Assembly: GCA_963674955.2 (NCBI GenBank)
Contig: CAXXKR010000004.1
Coordinates: forward strand, 558,001 to 622,000
Length of the DNA stretch: 64,000 bases
DNA from: G963674955 sp963674955
GTDB taxonomy: Bacteria > Desulfobacterota > Desulfovibrionia > Desulfovibrionales > Desulfovibrionaceae
Reading direction: 5' to 3'
Shown: one piece after another, positions 36,326 through 45,165 of the stretch
Layout: each line of letters opens with the position of its first letter
Numbering within the stretch: the first letter of the stretch is position 1
The notes under the pieces: generated by a model
Seen by the model: the letters and a program-made list of their open reading frames with translations, nothing else
Databases searched by the model: none
Told to the model about the DNA's origin: nothing
Made by a program: the position numbers and the translations under genes

Positions 36326-37396
36326 ATGGGACTGCAGATAATAAAACCAGACACCAATCTCGATTTCATAGGATTCAGGAAAATCGCCTTCATTGTCTCC
36401 GCGGTTGTCATTCTTGTCGGCCTGGGTTCCCTCGTCATCAAAGGCGGCCCCAAATACGGCATCGACTTTGCCGGCGGCATAGTCGTGCAGATCAAATTCG
36501 ACAAGGACACTGAACTGGCGGATGTAAAATCGGCCCTCAAGGAGGTCGAGCTTCCGGGCATGATCATCCAGCGGCTGGGAATGGATGAAGACAACGAGTT
36601 CCTCATCCGCACATCCTCTTCGGAAATTTCCTCCCTGACCGTCAGGACACAGGTCTCCGAAGCCTTTGCAAAGGGTCTGCCGGGAACCGGCGTCGACATC
36701 CAGCGGCTGGAAATGGTCGGGCCGAAAGTCGGCGCAGACCTCCGCACCAAGGCTCTTGAAGCGCTGTACTACGCAATGCTGCTCATCGCCATCTACATAT
36801 CAGGTCGTTTCGAGCAGCGCTGGACGGCGGCAGGCATCATGGCCGCAGGCCTGTTCGGAGGCATCACGCTCCTGCAACTGCTGGGAACGCCAATGGGCTG
36901 GCTGATCATGTCCGCCCTGGTCATCATGCTCGTACTCTGTTGGCGGCTGAAACTGAACTTCGCACTGGGAGCGGTGACCGCTCTGGTTCACGACGTAATT
37001 ATCACCGTTGGCATATTCTCACTGCTCGACAAGGAGTTCGACCTGACCATCATTGCGGCGCTGCTGACCATCATCGGCTACTCACTGAATGACACGATCA
37101 TCGTCTTCGACCGCATCCGCGAAAACATCAAAGGCAAGAAGTCGCACAAAAACCTTGCCCAAAACATCAACAAAAGCGTGAACCAGACACTGTCCAGAAC
37201 CATTCTGACCTCGGGCACCACATTACTGGTAGTTTTAAGTCTCTTCATTCTGGGCGGAGGCGTAATCCATGATTTCGCCCTGGCTCTGCTCATCGGCGTC
37301 GCCGTCGGCACCTATTCATCCATCTTCGTGGCCAGCCCTGTTCTGCTGGGCTTCAAGCCTGTTATCAAGGCTGATGAAGAGGTCGCCAAAGCCTAG
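36326..37396 (+). CDS. secF: Protein translocase subunit SecF
   Basis: Second RND-like subunit of SecDF, 356 residues. N-terminal span IAFIVSAVVILVGLGSLV, the periplasmic D-G motif YGIDFAGGIVVQIKF, and the membrane domain with ALVHDVIITVGIFSLL, YSLNDTIIVFDRIRENIKG and RTILTSGTTLLVVLSLF. The last gene of the yajC-secD-secF run, closed by a bidirectional terminator shared with adk. Confidence 0.97.
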   Translation: MGLQIIKPDTNLDFIGFRKIAFIVSAVVILVGLGSLVIKGGPKYGIDFAGGIVVQIKFDKDTELADVKSALKEVELPGMIIQRLGMDEDNEFLIRTSSSEISSLTVRTQVSEAFAKGLPGTGVDIQRLEMVGPKVGADLRTKALEALYYAMLLIAIYISGRFEQRWTAAGIMAAGLFGGITLLQLLGTPMGWLIMSALVIMLVLCWRLKLNFALGAVTALVHDVIITVGIFSLLDKEFDLTIIAALLTIIGYSLNDTIIVFDRIRENIKGKKSHKNLAQNINKSVNQTLSRTILTSGTTLLVVLSLFILGGGVIHDFALALLIGVAVGTYSSIFVASPVLLGFKPVIKADEEVAKA

Positions 37397-37421
37397 CCTT
37401 TAACCCGATTGAATACAAAAT

Positions 37422-37456
37422 AAAAACCCCTTCCGGATGATCCGGAAGGGGTTTTT
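37422..37456. terminator. Bidirectional terminator between secF and adk
   Basis: AAAAACCCCTTCCGGA (37422-37437) pairs with TCCGGAAGGGGTTTTT (37441-37456). The stem has T-runs on both strands, so it can end secF (plus) and adk (minus) transcription. Confidence 0.93.
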
Positions 37457-37475
37457 CATTTACCTGTATAAAGAA

Positions 37476-38147
37476 CTAATCCAACTGGGAGATCAGGGTT
37501 TCCTTGATGGAATCAATGGAACCTTCGCCATCCAATTCGATATATTTGAAACCGGCCTTGGGGGCCAGATTCTTGTAGAAATAGGAGGCGCCGAGAGTGC
37601 CGGTATTGTCATCATAGTAGATGTCGTGGCGCTTGTTGATGGCTTCCTCATCCTGGTCGTCGGCGCGGGCGGAAAGCTCGCCGCCGCACACACGGCACTT
37701 GTCGCCGTTGGGGGCGATAACCGGGATGCCTACGTTGTTGGGATGGTTGTTGTCCTTGGCACAGAGACGACGACCCATAATGCGGGCCTTGGCGACCTCG
37801 CGGGGCAGCAGGATTTCGATGACGTAATCGAGCTTCACGCCGTCTTTTTCAAGGGCTTCCCAAAGTTTCTCGGCCTGATTCAGGCTGCGGGGAAACCCGT
37901 CAAGAAGCCAGCCGCCGGCGCTGGAGTTCTGCAGGACATCCAGAACCATGGGAATGGTGATGTCGTCGGGCACGAGTTCGCCGCGATCGATGTATTCCTT
38001 GGCCTGCTTGCCAAGATCAGTGCCGCCGCCGATATGCTTGCGGAAAATGGCGCCGGATTCGATGTGATCCAGACCATATTTGTCCTTAACCAGGGAACCC
38101 TGGGTTCCCTTGCCGCTGCCGTTGGGTCCAAAAATCAAAATATTCAC
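37476..38147 (-). CDS. adk: Adenylate kinase with metal-binding lid
   Basis: Interconverts ATP, ADP and AMP. 223 residues. The P-loop is IFGPNGSGKGTQGSL, and the AMP-binding segment LLDGFPRSLNQAE is in place. In the lid, Cys129, His135, Cys151 and Cys154 (RRLCAKDNNH and KCRVC) have exactly the numbering and spacing reported for the Co/Zn/Fe site of the Desulfovibrio gigas enzyme, instead of the four-Cys form of many Gram-positive kinases. Last gene of a minus-strand group, with its own promoter inside the end of tilS. Confidence 0.96.
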   Translation of the reverse strand: MNILIFGPNGSGKGTQGSLVKDKYGLDHIESGAIFRKHIGGGTDLGKQAKEYIDRGELVPDDITIPMVLDVLQNSSAGGWLLDGFPRSLNQAEKLWEALEKDGVKLDYVIEILLPREVAKARIMGRRLCAKDNNHPNNVGIPVIAPNGDKCRVCGGELSARADDQDEEAINKRHDIYYDDNTGTLGASYFYKNLAPKAGFKYIELDGEGSIDSIKETLISQLD

Positions 38148-38184
38148 TTAACAGTCCTCCTAGCTTGTACAAAAGATTCACAAG

Positions 38185-38213
38185 GTCTTAGCCCGTGAAC
38201 CCTACGCTGTCAA
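38185..38213 (-). promoter_or_regulatory. Probable promoter of adk
   Basis: Minus strand: TTGACA (38213-38208), a 17-base spacer, TAAGAC (38190-38185), about 38 bases before the ATG. The -35 is perfect and overlaps the tilS stop codon; the -10 matches three of six. AGGAGG follows ahead of adk. Confidence 0.5.
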
Positions 38214-39232
38214 TGATCTTTGCAGAATACCAGCCCCTTGGATGTTATAATGACAATCTTGTCACCCGGAAATTGAATCTCGCTGCCCACGCTCATTTCA
38301 AGCCAGGCCTTGTCGAGCCTGAACAACGAGTCGGCAAGGGCCTGCCCGTTGCCCAGTCGGTCCAGGACGTGCTTGTAAAGCCTCAGGCGGAAGGCCTTAC
38401 TGGCGTCAAAAAGATTCTCGCGAGGCAGGGTGTATTTGTCGCCCTCGGCAAGGACCGGAAAACCGGAAATCCTTTCTGACCAGTAAAGATCGTCAGCCTG
38501 GCCCTGACGCCAGAGCCGGGCCACGGAATCCAAAAAATTGGGATTTTCTTCGACGAAACGCGGCAAGACTTCTTCGCGCACCCGATTTCGCTTGTAGGCG
38601 GCATCGGCATTGCTCAGGTCTTCCAGCCATGAAATGGACAACTCCCGCAGAAATTCAATTAATTGCTCTTTGGGAACAAGGAGCAGGGGACGGACTATTC
38701 TTCTGGCCGGATCATATCCACTCATGCCTGAAAGACCCGGCCAGCCGGTTCCTCTTCCCAATCGCATGAGCACATCCTCGGCCAAATCGTTCAAGTGGTG
38801 GCCAAGCGCAATGTAATCCGCCTTTTCCTTCCGGCTGACCCTTTCGAGAAAGGCATAGCGAACTTCTCGCCCGGCCTCTTCCAGGCCCAATCCTTTTTCC
38901 TTGGCAAAACCGGACACGTCAGCGGATTCACAGTGTATGCGAATTCCCATGTCAAGACAGAACCTCTTTGCGGAACGCGCTTCTTCTCCTGATTCAGGCC
39001 TGAGCATGTGATCAAGATGAGCGGCAGCGATCTCAAATCCGTTCTTTCGCCCCAAGGCATTGAGAAGCAGGAGCAGGGCGGTTGAGTCGCCGCCATGGGA
39101 AAAGGCTACGATGATTTTACGCCCAACCAGGTCAAGTCCCAGGTCGCGAAGAATGAATTTTTCCACCCCAAGGCAAAAATGTGCCCATTTGGGCGGCATG
39201 TCCTGAAGCCTTTCAGGCGGTTTAAGAGGCAT
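38210..39232 (-). CDS. tilS: tRNA(Ile)-lysidine synthase
   Basis: ATP-dependent enzyme that converts C34 of the minor tRNA-Ile to lysidine so that it reads AUA. 340 residues. The PP-loop reads VAFSHGGDSTALLLLL: the usual SGGxDS has His in the second place. Other motifs are present: AAHLDHMLRPESGEEA, ADYIALGHHLNDLAEDVLMR and RGTGWPGLSGM. The C-terminal part is short, as in many deltaproteobacteria. Lies three bases after an unknown gene and just upstream of adk. Confidence 0.92.
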   Translation of the reverse strand: MPLKPPERLQDMPPKWAHFCLGVEKFILRDLGLDLVGRKIIVAFSHGGDSTALLLLLNALGRKNGFEIAAAHLDHMLRPESGEEARSAKRFCLDMGIRIHCESADVSGFAKEKGLGLEEAGREVRYAFLERVSRKEKADYIALGHHLNDLAEDVLMRLGRGTGWPGLSGMSGYDPARRIVRPLLLVPKEQLIEFLRELSISWLEDLSNADAAYKRNRVREEVLPRFVEENPNFLDSVARLWRQGQADDLYWSERISGFPVLAEGDKYTLPRENLFDASKAFRLRLYKHVLDRLGNGQALADSLFRLDKAWLEMSVGSEIQFPGDKIVIITSKGLVFCKDH

Positions 39233-39234
39233 GG

Positions 39235-39585
39235 CTATACTGAAACGTCCTGTTCCTTGATGAAATCATCCAAAAAATCAATCATATACGCTCTCAGCTC
39301 AGGTCCGGCATAGGCAATGCAATCGCACCTGAGATTATTCCTGGCCCGGACAAGCAACTCCAGCTTCAAGTTGGCCTTTTCCACGCCGTAATTCACTTCC
39401 AGGGCCATCATGTACGGTCCGCACTCCGGAAGATGCTCCCTTTGCAGGCCCTGAAGCATCTCCTGAGGCACCGGAAGGTAGAAAAGGCCGTCCATCGGGC
39501 CAGAAAAGTCCTTGGCCTTCAATGACTCCTCAATCCTTTTTGCGTCGCCATTAAAAAGATCCTCAACCAAATATGAACGCATCAT
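39235..39585 (-). CDS. Conserved-looking protein of unknown function
   Basis: 116 residues, acidic, without signal peptide or membrane span. The protein contains GPMDGLFYLPVPQEMLQGLQ and PYMMALEVNYGVEKANLKLE and ends with a predicted helix (AYMIDFLDDFIKEQ). I do not recognise the family. It overlaps the end of hemA by four bases (ATGA) and is followed three bases later by tilS, so it is translated in a tight group, which supports its being real. A role in tRNA or tetrapyrrole metabolism can only be guessed from the neighbours. Confidence 0.75.
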   Translation of the reverse strand: MMRSYLVEDLFNGDAKRIEESLKAKDFSGPMDGLFYLPVPQEMLQGLQREHLPECGPYMMALEVNYGVEKANLKLELLVRARNNLRCDCIAYAGPELRAYMIDFLDDFIKEQDVSV

Positions 39586-40940
39586 TCATCTCCGTTTTTA
39601 ACGTCTCCACAGTCAGTGGACAGATTTCCGGTCCTTTCCTTCCGCTCCTGGTGCGCGTCCTCAGGGATGAAATCATCATCAAGATTGAACATGCGTCTGG
39701 CCATGTGGATAAACCGTTCGGCGGATCCTTCTTCCTGTGTTCTACGCTTCAAAAAGGCAATTGGCTCGTGAAGAATTTTCATGGACAGGGAAATGACCAG
39801 TGTTTCCAAGGCATTTCTCGTATCCTCGTCGACAGGACCAATACGCCTGAGGGTCTTGGCCAGTTCCCTTTGGGCCAACTCCTCGCCCTGTTGAACCATG
39901 TCCACGATTGTCGGCTGCAAATCAAGGGAGTTTATCCAATTTTCAAAAGACTCTGTTTCTGCCTCAACGATCAGTTCGGCCTTGACCGCCTCTTCACGCC
40001 TCTGGGCAATATTTTCTTCGACCACTTCCTTTAGGTCGTCGATATCATAAAGATAGACGTTATCCAGGCTGTTTACGTCCGGATCAATGTCCCTGGGCAC
40101 GGCGATATCAATAAAGAACATGGGTTGGTACTTGCGGTTCTTGAGCACCTTTTTGATATCGTTGGCCTTTATGATGGAAGTGGGGGAGCCGGTGGAACTG
40201 ATGACAATGTCCACCTGCTCAAGGCTTTCGGCCAAATCTTCAAAAGGCACGGCCTGGCCCCGCATGCTGGACGCCAATTCCCTGGCCCGGGCCAGGGTGC
40301 GGTTGGCTATCAGGAGCTTTTCCACTCCGTTGTTCACCAGATGGGTGGCGGCCAGTTCCGCCATTTCCCCGGCCCCAATGAGCATGGCCCTTTTTCCTCT
40401 CAAGTCTCCGAATATCTTTTTTGCCAGTTCCACGGCGGCAAAACTGATGGAAACCGCGCTGGAGGCAAGGGCGGTCTGGGTGCGAACCCTTTTGGCCACT
40501 GTAAATGATTTATGCAAGAGGCGGTTGACCACCGTCTTGGCCACGCCTTTTTTAACGGCCGTGCGGTATGAGTCCTTGAGCTGTCCCAAAATCTGAGGTT
40601 CGCCCATGACCATTGAATCAAGACTCGAAGCAACCGAAAAAAGATGCCGGACAGCGTCGCTGCCGCTGTATTCATAGATATGGGGCTTTAGGTATTTGGG
40701 ATCGCCGCCGCAGGCCTTGGCCCAATATTCCAACACCTCACCAGCGACATCGGAGTTTCCTCCGCAAACGGTGAGTATTTCCACTCGATTGCAGGTGGAA
40801 AGCGCCATGACCTCCCGCACCGGACATTGGGCGATCAAGCCCTCCTCAAAGGAATCCAGGTCTGTGAGGGCAAATCTCTCACGCACGTCAACCGGTGCGG
40901 TTTTATGATTCAACCCTATGAGATATATATATTTTTCCAT
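39582..40940 (-). CDS. hemA: Glutamyl-tRNA reductase
   Basis: First committed step of tetrapyrrole synthesis by the C5 route. 452 residues: N-terminal GLNHKTAPVDVRERFAL, the active-site Cys50 in ALSTCNRVEI, the region VFSVASSLDSMVMGEPQILGQ, the NADPH-binding motif AMLIGAGEMAELAATHL, and a C-terminal dimerisation helix with QQGEELAQRELAKTL. Lies directly downstream of the ccsA-like gene, whose stop abuts its start. The siroheme gene upstream makes this a siroheme/heme entry cluster. Confidence 0.96.
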   Translation of the reverse strand: MEKYIYLIGLNHKTAPVDVRERFALTDLDSFEEGLIAQCPVREVMALSTCNRVEILTVCGGNSDVAGEVLEYWAKACGGDPKYLKPHIYEYSGSDAVRHLFSVASSLDSMVMGEPQILGQLKDSYRTAVKKGVAKTVVNRLLHKSFTVAKRVRTQTALASSAVSISFAAVELAKKIFGDLRGKRAMLIGAGEMAELAATHLVNNGVEKLLIANRTLARARELASSMRGQAVPFEDLAESLEQVDIVISSTGSPTSIIKANDIKKVLKNRKYQPMFFIDIAVPRDIDPDVNSLDNVYLYDIDDLKEVVEENIAQRREEAVKAELIVEAETESFENWINSLDLQPTIVDMVQQGEELAQRELAKTLRRIGPVDEDTRNALETLVISLSMKILHEPIAFLKRRTQEEGSAERFIHMARRMFNLDDDFIPEDAHQERKERTGNLSTDCGDVKNGDE

Positions 40941-41753
40941 TTATAACGACTTAAAGCTTACAACGTGATGAATGAGTGAAACAACCATAAATGCGAAAAC
41001 ATAAATAACCATAATGGCAGGCTTTCTTCCGCGCCAACCGATAATCAGGCGCTGATAGAAGAGAATGGCGTACAGGAACCAGACGCCAAGGGATATGACG
41101 TTCATCGCGCCCCAGGCAAAAGTCTTTTCCGGGTCGATCCAGTTCCAGACAAATCCGGAAAAAATGCCCAAGGTAAACAAAGGGAAACCAAACGCCACGG
41201 CCCAATTGTTGACCTTGTCGAAAATCGAAAGGGATTGCGTGCCCTCACCAAGGTCGGCAAGGGCGGTCTTGGTCTTTATCTTGTTGTTCAAACGCAAGAA
41301 CGCCAGGGCCGAGGCAAATGCAAGGGCCAGAAGAACCATGGTCACCAGAAGAGTCCCGATGTGCAGGCTGAAGAACAATATGGTCCAGTAAGGAGGAATG
41401 GCTATGGACACGCCACCGACAGCCAATGAGGAAACAAAGAGCAGCAGGGCCAAAGGCAAGGCCGTAAGCGCCAGAAACATGGACTTAAGCCTGAGCCACA
41501 TGATCAGGTAGGTGAGCAGCAGAATCCAGGCCAGAACGCTCAGATAGAATCCGCCTGACAGAAGCACAGTCTTCTTCAAGCTCAACAGTATGATGACCAA
41601 CTTAATGCTGTGAAGAAGAAAACCTGAGACCGCAAAACCGCTGGCCATGCCCTTGATTCTGTCCCTGCCCATGCCCGTTCCGACCAGAAAAAAAGCCGTG
41701 GCCATGAGATACAGCCCAACGGTCAACAAATTCAACAGATCAGGCAAGCCCAT
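40941..41753 (-). CDS. Cytochrome c assembly (CcsA/HemX-like) membrane protein
   Basis: 270 residues with about eight hydrophobic spans. The family core is near the C-terminus: GVSIAIPPYWTILFFSLHIG, WAVAFGFPLFTLGIFSGFVW with the conserved tryptophan-rich loop, WGAMNVISLGVWFLYAI and the final HHVVS histidines. CcsA/CcmC-type proteins handle heme for cytochrome c maturation; the HemX group next to hemA influences glutamyl-tRNA reductase level. The place between hemA and the siroheme gene fits HemX. Overlaps the siroheme gene by 14 bases. Confidence 0.85.
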   Translation of the reverse strand: MGLPDLLNLLTVGLYLMATAFFLVGTGMGRDRIKGMASGFAVSGFLLHSIKLVIILLSLKKTVLLSGGFYLSVLAWILLLTYLIMWLRLKSMFLALTALPLALLLFVSSLAVGGVSIAIPPYWTILFFSLHIGTLLVTMVLLALAFASALAFLRLNNKIKTKTALADLGEGTQSLSIFDKVNNWAVAFGFPLFTLGIFSGFVWNWIDPEKTFAWGAMNVISLGVWFLYAILFYQRLIIGWRGRKPAIMVIYVFAFMVVSLIHHVVSFKSL

Positions 41754-42417
41754 GTAACAACTCCGGTATTTTCGAATGCAGCGGTTCCGGCAAAACGTCC
41801 CTCAGCACAAGCCCGGCCGCATCAAAATCATTGGATTCCAAGAGTTCCAACAAATCGGAATCAACAACGCCTCGAAATATCTTGGTATTCTGTTTAGTTT
41901 CCAGGCCAAGCTCCAGGACCATCGGGCGCAGGCGACCCATTATCATAAGAAACCCGGCGAATTCCGCCCCAAAAGACTGTTGCAAATCCTTGCGTATTCT
42001 CTTGGCAAAGGCGGGACTCTGGCCGCCCGTGGAGACAGCCAGTGTCAAGTCGCCCTGGGTGACCGTGGCGGGGACTATGAAACTGCACTTTTCAGGCTGG
42101 TCGACAATGTTGCAAAGGATACCGCGCTTATTGCACAACCTACTGATTTCCCAATTTGTTTCTTCGCTGCTCGTGGAGGCGATGACCAGCATCTTGCCGT
42201 CCAGATCGGATTGCCTGAACTCGCGGCATTCAAAAGACAGATTGGGCCGTTCCAGCAGTTCGAGCATGTCCCCCTGCGGTTCCATGCGGTCAATAACAGT
42301 GACCTTACTGGCATTGCAGTCAAGAAGAGTCCTTATCTTACGCATGCCGACCTCGCCGGCGCCGACAACAAGGCACTCCCTGTTCTCGAGATTCACGAAT
42401 ATGGGATAATAGCGCAT
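41740..42417 (-). CDS. Precorrin-2 dehydrogenase / sirohydrochlorin ferrochelatase-like protein
   Basis: Makes sirohydrochlorin, and possibly siroheme, from precorrin-2. About 225 residues. N-terminal YPIFVNLENRECLVVGAGEV with the NAD-binding GAGEVG, RNLS-like region CREFRQSDLDGKMLVIASTS, CNIVDQPEKCSFIVPATVTQ and GDLTLAVSTGGQSPAFAKRI are typical of Met8p/SirC. In Desulfovibrio relatives, siroheme is both the sulfite reductase cofactor and the precursor of heme by the alternative route. The ATG at 42417 gives the family N-terminus; a TTG six codons earlier cannot be excluded, and neither has a strong ribosome site. Confidence 0.9.
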   Translation of the reverse strand: MRYYPIFVNLENRECLVVGAGEVGMRKIRTLLDCNASKVTVIDRMEPQGDMLELLERPNLSFECREFRQSDLDGKMLVIASTSSEETNWEISRLCNKRGILCNIVDQPEKCSFIVPATVTQGDLTLAVSTGGQSPAFAKRIRKDLQQSFGAEFAGFLMIMGRLRPMVLELGLETKQNTKIFRGVVDSDLLELLESNDFDAAGLVLRDVLPEPLHSKIPELLHGLA

Positions 42418-42509
42418 CTGTTCATGATATACCAAGGCGGCTTACCATGTAAAATAACAATTTCAACCGTCCTTGCCCGGCCCTGCGATCTGGGCTAAAA
42501 AGACTATAA

Positions 42510-43735
42510 ATGAAACAGTATCTAGTGATACAACTTGCCAGATTCGGCGATCTGGTCCAGACGAAACGGCTAGTTAAATCCCTGCAAGCGGAAAAGGGCT
42601 CCAGGGTGCACATCTGCTTGGACCATTCCCTTGAAGCCCTGGCGCGCCTGGTCTATCCGGAAGCGATCCTTCATCCCATCACTGCACACGGCACCGGACT
42701 GGACCAGAAACAGGCTTCGGCGCTCATTCTCACAAACAACCGTAACGCACTTTTAAGACTTGCAAAAACAGATTTCGACGAAGTATTCAACCTCAACTTT
42801 TCCGGACTGAATTTCAGTCTTGCAGCCCTGTTTGAACCGCACAAAGTCCGGGGATATCGCTGGAAAAACGGCCAGCAGATCAAAAGCAAGTGGGCGTCCA
42901 TGGCCATGCGCTGGTCGAAAAACAGACGGATGGGCATAAACATCATGGATTTCTGGTCTGGATATGCCCAAAAACAGATTCCGCCCCAGGAAGTCAATCC
43001 CAGCGCAAAGCCCGGCGGAAATGGGGTAGGGGTGGTCACGGCGGGACGTGAGTCAAGACGCTCGCTGCCGCCGAAACTTCTGGCCGCCATAACCTCCGCC
43101 ATCTGGGAAAAAACCGGACGCGGTCCCATGACAGTTCTGGGAAGCGCCGCGGAAATCAAGCTGCCAAGGCCTTGATCAAAGAATTTCCCGCACGACTGCA
43201 GGACAAAACACAAAACCTGACAGGAAAAACCGACTGGCAAGGCCTTGTCGACGCTGTTTCAGGCCTGGATGCGCTGGTGACCCCGGACACCGGAACAATG
43301 CACCTTGCGGCTCACCTTGGAACGCCGGTAACGGCATATTTCCTTTCTTCGGCCTGGTGTTGCGAGACCGGACCCTACGGCCTCGGCCATACGATCCTTC
43401 AGGCGGACGCCGAATGCCTGCCATGCCTTGAAACCGAACCTTGCCACAACGACATGCTTTGCCTGCGCGGGTTGGCGGACCCGGGGCTTCAGCGATACAT
43501 CATGACTGAAAAACCGGAATACATTCCGGACGGACTGCTGGCCCTGAAAAGCGATTTAGACTCGCTGGGCGTCGATTACAAAGCAATTGCCGGGACTGAC
43601 GCCAGCGCAACACGGCGCAATGAAATGAGATTTTTTCTCCAACGGCACCTTGGAATCATGGAAGCCTGGTCGGCACCGAGTAGTGCCGGTGTTTTTTCAG
43701 ACCTGTATATTGAGCGGGACTGGATGGTTGAATGA
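42510..43735 (+). pseudogene. Glycosyltransferase family 9 protein, frameshifted
   Basis: A heptosyltransferase-like enzyme split over two frames. Frame one (42510-43175) gives IQLARFGDLVQTKRLVKSL and ends GSAAEIKLPRP. Frame two continues as ALIKEFPARLQDKTQNL with the family motif VTPDTGTMHLAAHLGTPVTA and a cysteine-rich stretch. The junction reads AAATCAAGCTGCCAAGGCC around 43160. Adding one G after position 43160 restores GSAAEIKAAKALIKEF and a 408-residue protein. Both halves are well preserved, so the lesion is recent or a sequencing error. Start of a plus-strand sugar-transfer island, divergent from the siroheme gene. Confidence 0.85.
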
Positions 43736-43842
43736 AAATATTTTTCATCCACGCCCGACACCAGAGCTCAATGAGGCCAAGAGGTGTCCCAACAACCTAT
43801 TTTTACAATAAATATATGGTTCAAGACTTGTTTTTCAAATAA
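43732..43842 (+). CDS. Short 36-codon ORF, possible remnant of a sugar-transfer gene
   Basis: The ATG at 43732 overlaps the preceding TGA (ATGA), the usual mark of coupled genes. The protein starts MKIFFIHARHQSSMRPRG and runs on plausibly (TTYFYNKYMVQDLFFK) to TAA at 43840; a further 10 in-frame codons lead to TAG. The N-terminus looks like that of a glycosyltransferase cut short, but no similar sequence follows. It may be a gene remnant, or a real micro-protein. The surrounding 150 bases are AT-rich compared with the neighbours. Confidence 0.4.
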   Translation: MKIFFIHARHQSSMRPRGVPTTYFYNKYMVQDLFFK

Positions 43843-43890
43843 TCAAACGTTAAAGAAGAACTTGAAAAAATCTAGAGTTTTTATAAACAC

Positions 43891-45165
43891 ATGGGTAACC
43901 AATTGAGAATACTAGTTGTTTTACCAATGTACGGCGGTTCGCTTCCTGTCGGCCGCTTCTGCGCCAAGGCTTTGTCCGAATCCGGACATCTCGTTGAAGC
44001 TTTCGAGGCTCCGGATTTTTATCAGTCATACAAGGCACTGGAAAAACTGAAAGTCACCACGGACAGACTTGAATATTTGCAAAACAGCTATCTTCAAGTG
44101 ACCTCCCAAGCCGTACTGGCCAAGGTTGAGACCTTTGAGCCGGATTTGGTGCTGGCTCTGGCCCAGGCGCCACTGTCCCACAAGGCATTGAAGCGGCTGC
44201 GGCGGGAAAATGTGACCACGGCTATGTGGTTTGTCGAGGATTTCAGGCTTTTCACCTACTGGCAATCCTTTGCCCCGTTTTACGACTTCTTCGCAGTGAT
44301 CCAAAAGGAACCCTTTACCGAGAAGCTACACGAAGCAGGCCAGGACAACGTCTTATACCTGCCCCTGGCCGCAGACCCGGATTTCCACAAACCAATTGAA
44401 CTGAACCCGGTCGATTCCCGCAAGTTCGGCGCGGACGTGTCCTTCATGGGCGCCGGTTATCCCAACAGACGCATGGCTTTCAGAGAATTGGCCCGAAAAG
44501 GATTCAAACTTTGGGGCAATGAATGGGACGGCGACGAGCTGCTTGAAAAATATCAGCAAATGGGCGGAGCCAGGGTCTCGTCGGAGGATTGCGTTAAGAT
44601 TTTCAATGGAACCAAGGTAAATCTTAATCTCCATTCCAGCATCCAGGCTGAGGAGTTGGTCACCCGCGACGATTTCATCAACCCCAGAACCTTTGAAATC
44701 GCCTCATGCGAAGCATTCCAGCTTGTGGACCAAAGGCTTCTGCTGCCGGAGTCGTTTGAAGCGGACGAAATGGCCACATATTCAAGCATCAAGGAACTTA
44801 AAGAAAAAATTGAATATTTTTTAGACCATCCCGACGAGAGACAGGATTATGCCAAAAAAGGCAGGGCCAGGGTGCTGAAGGATCACTCCTATGCGGCCAG
44901 GATGAACACACTGCTTGATTTCATCGCCGAGAAAAAACCGGGGTGGCCGAATCAAAGGCAGTCGGAGAGCCTTTACGACAAGGATTTCCCCCCGGAACTG
45001 GCCCGGGAAATATCGAACCTTGTTTCAAGACTCGGACTGCCGGCTGATGTGGATTTCAAAGACTTGGTCTGGGCGGTGAGAAACCAGAACGGAAAGCTCT
45101 CCGACCTGGATGCGTCCATTCTTTTTCTGGACGAATGGAAAAAGCTCTACAGCAAAAAGAGATGA
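43891..45165 (+). CDS. Glycosyltransferase, CgeB/family 1-like
   Basis: 424 residues. The N-terminal half starts LRILVVLPMYGGSLPVGRF and has EPDLVLALAQAPLSHKAL and TAMWFVEDFRLFTYWQ; the C-terminal half has the CgeB-type segment NPRTFEIASCEAFQLVDQRL, followed by YFLDHPDERQDYAKKGRARV. Such proteins add sugars to surface polymers or, in some bacteria, flagellin. Acceptor and donor are unknown. The ATG at 43891 lacks a good ribosome site; a TTG four codons later is possible. Abuts rarA, which is on the other strand. Confidence 0.85.
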   Translation: MGNQLRILVVLPMYGGSLPVGRFCAKALSESGHLVEAFEAPDFYQSYKALEKLKVTTDRLEYLQNSYLQVTSQAVLAKVETFEPDLVLALAQAPLSHKALKRLRRENVTTAMWFVEDFRLFTYWQSFAPFYDFFAVIQKEPFTEKLHEAGQDNVLYLPLAADPDFHKPIELNPVDSRKFGADVSFMGAGYPNRRMAFRELARKGFKLWGNEWDGDELLEKYQQMGGARVSSEDCVKIFNGTKVNLNLHSSIQAEELVTRDDFINPRTFEIASCEAFQLVDQRLLLPESFEADEMATYSSIKELKEKIEYFLDHPDERQDYAKKGRARVLKDHSYAARMNTLLDFIAEKKPGWPNQRQSESLYDKDFPPELAREISNLVSRLGLPADVDFKDLVWAVRNQNGKLSDLDASILFLDEWKKLYSKKR

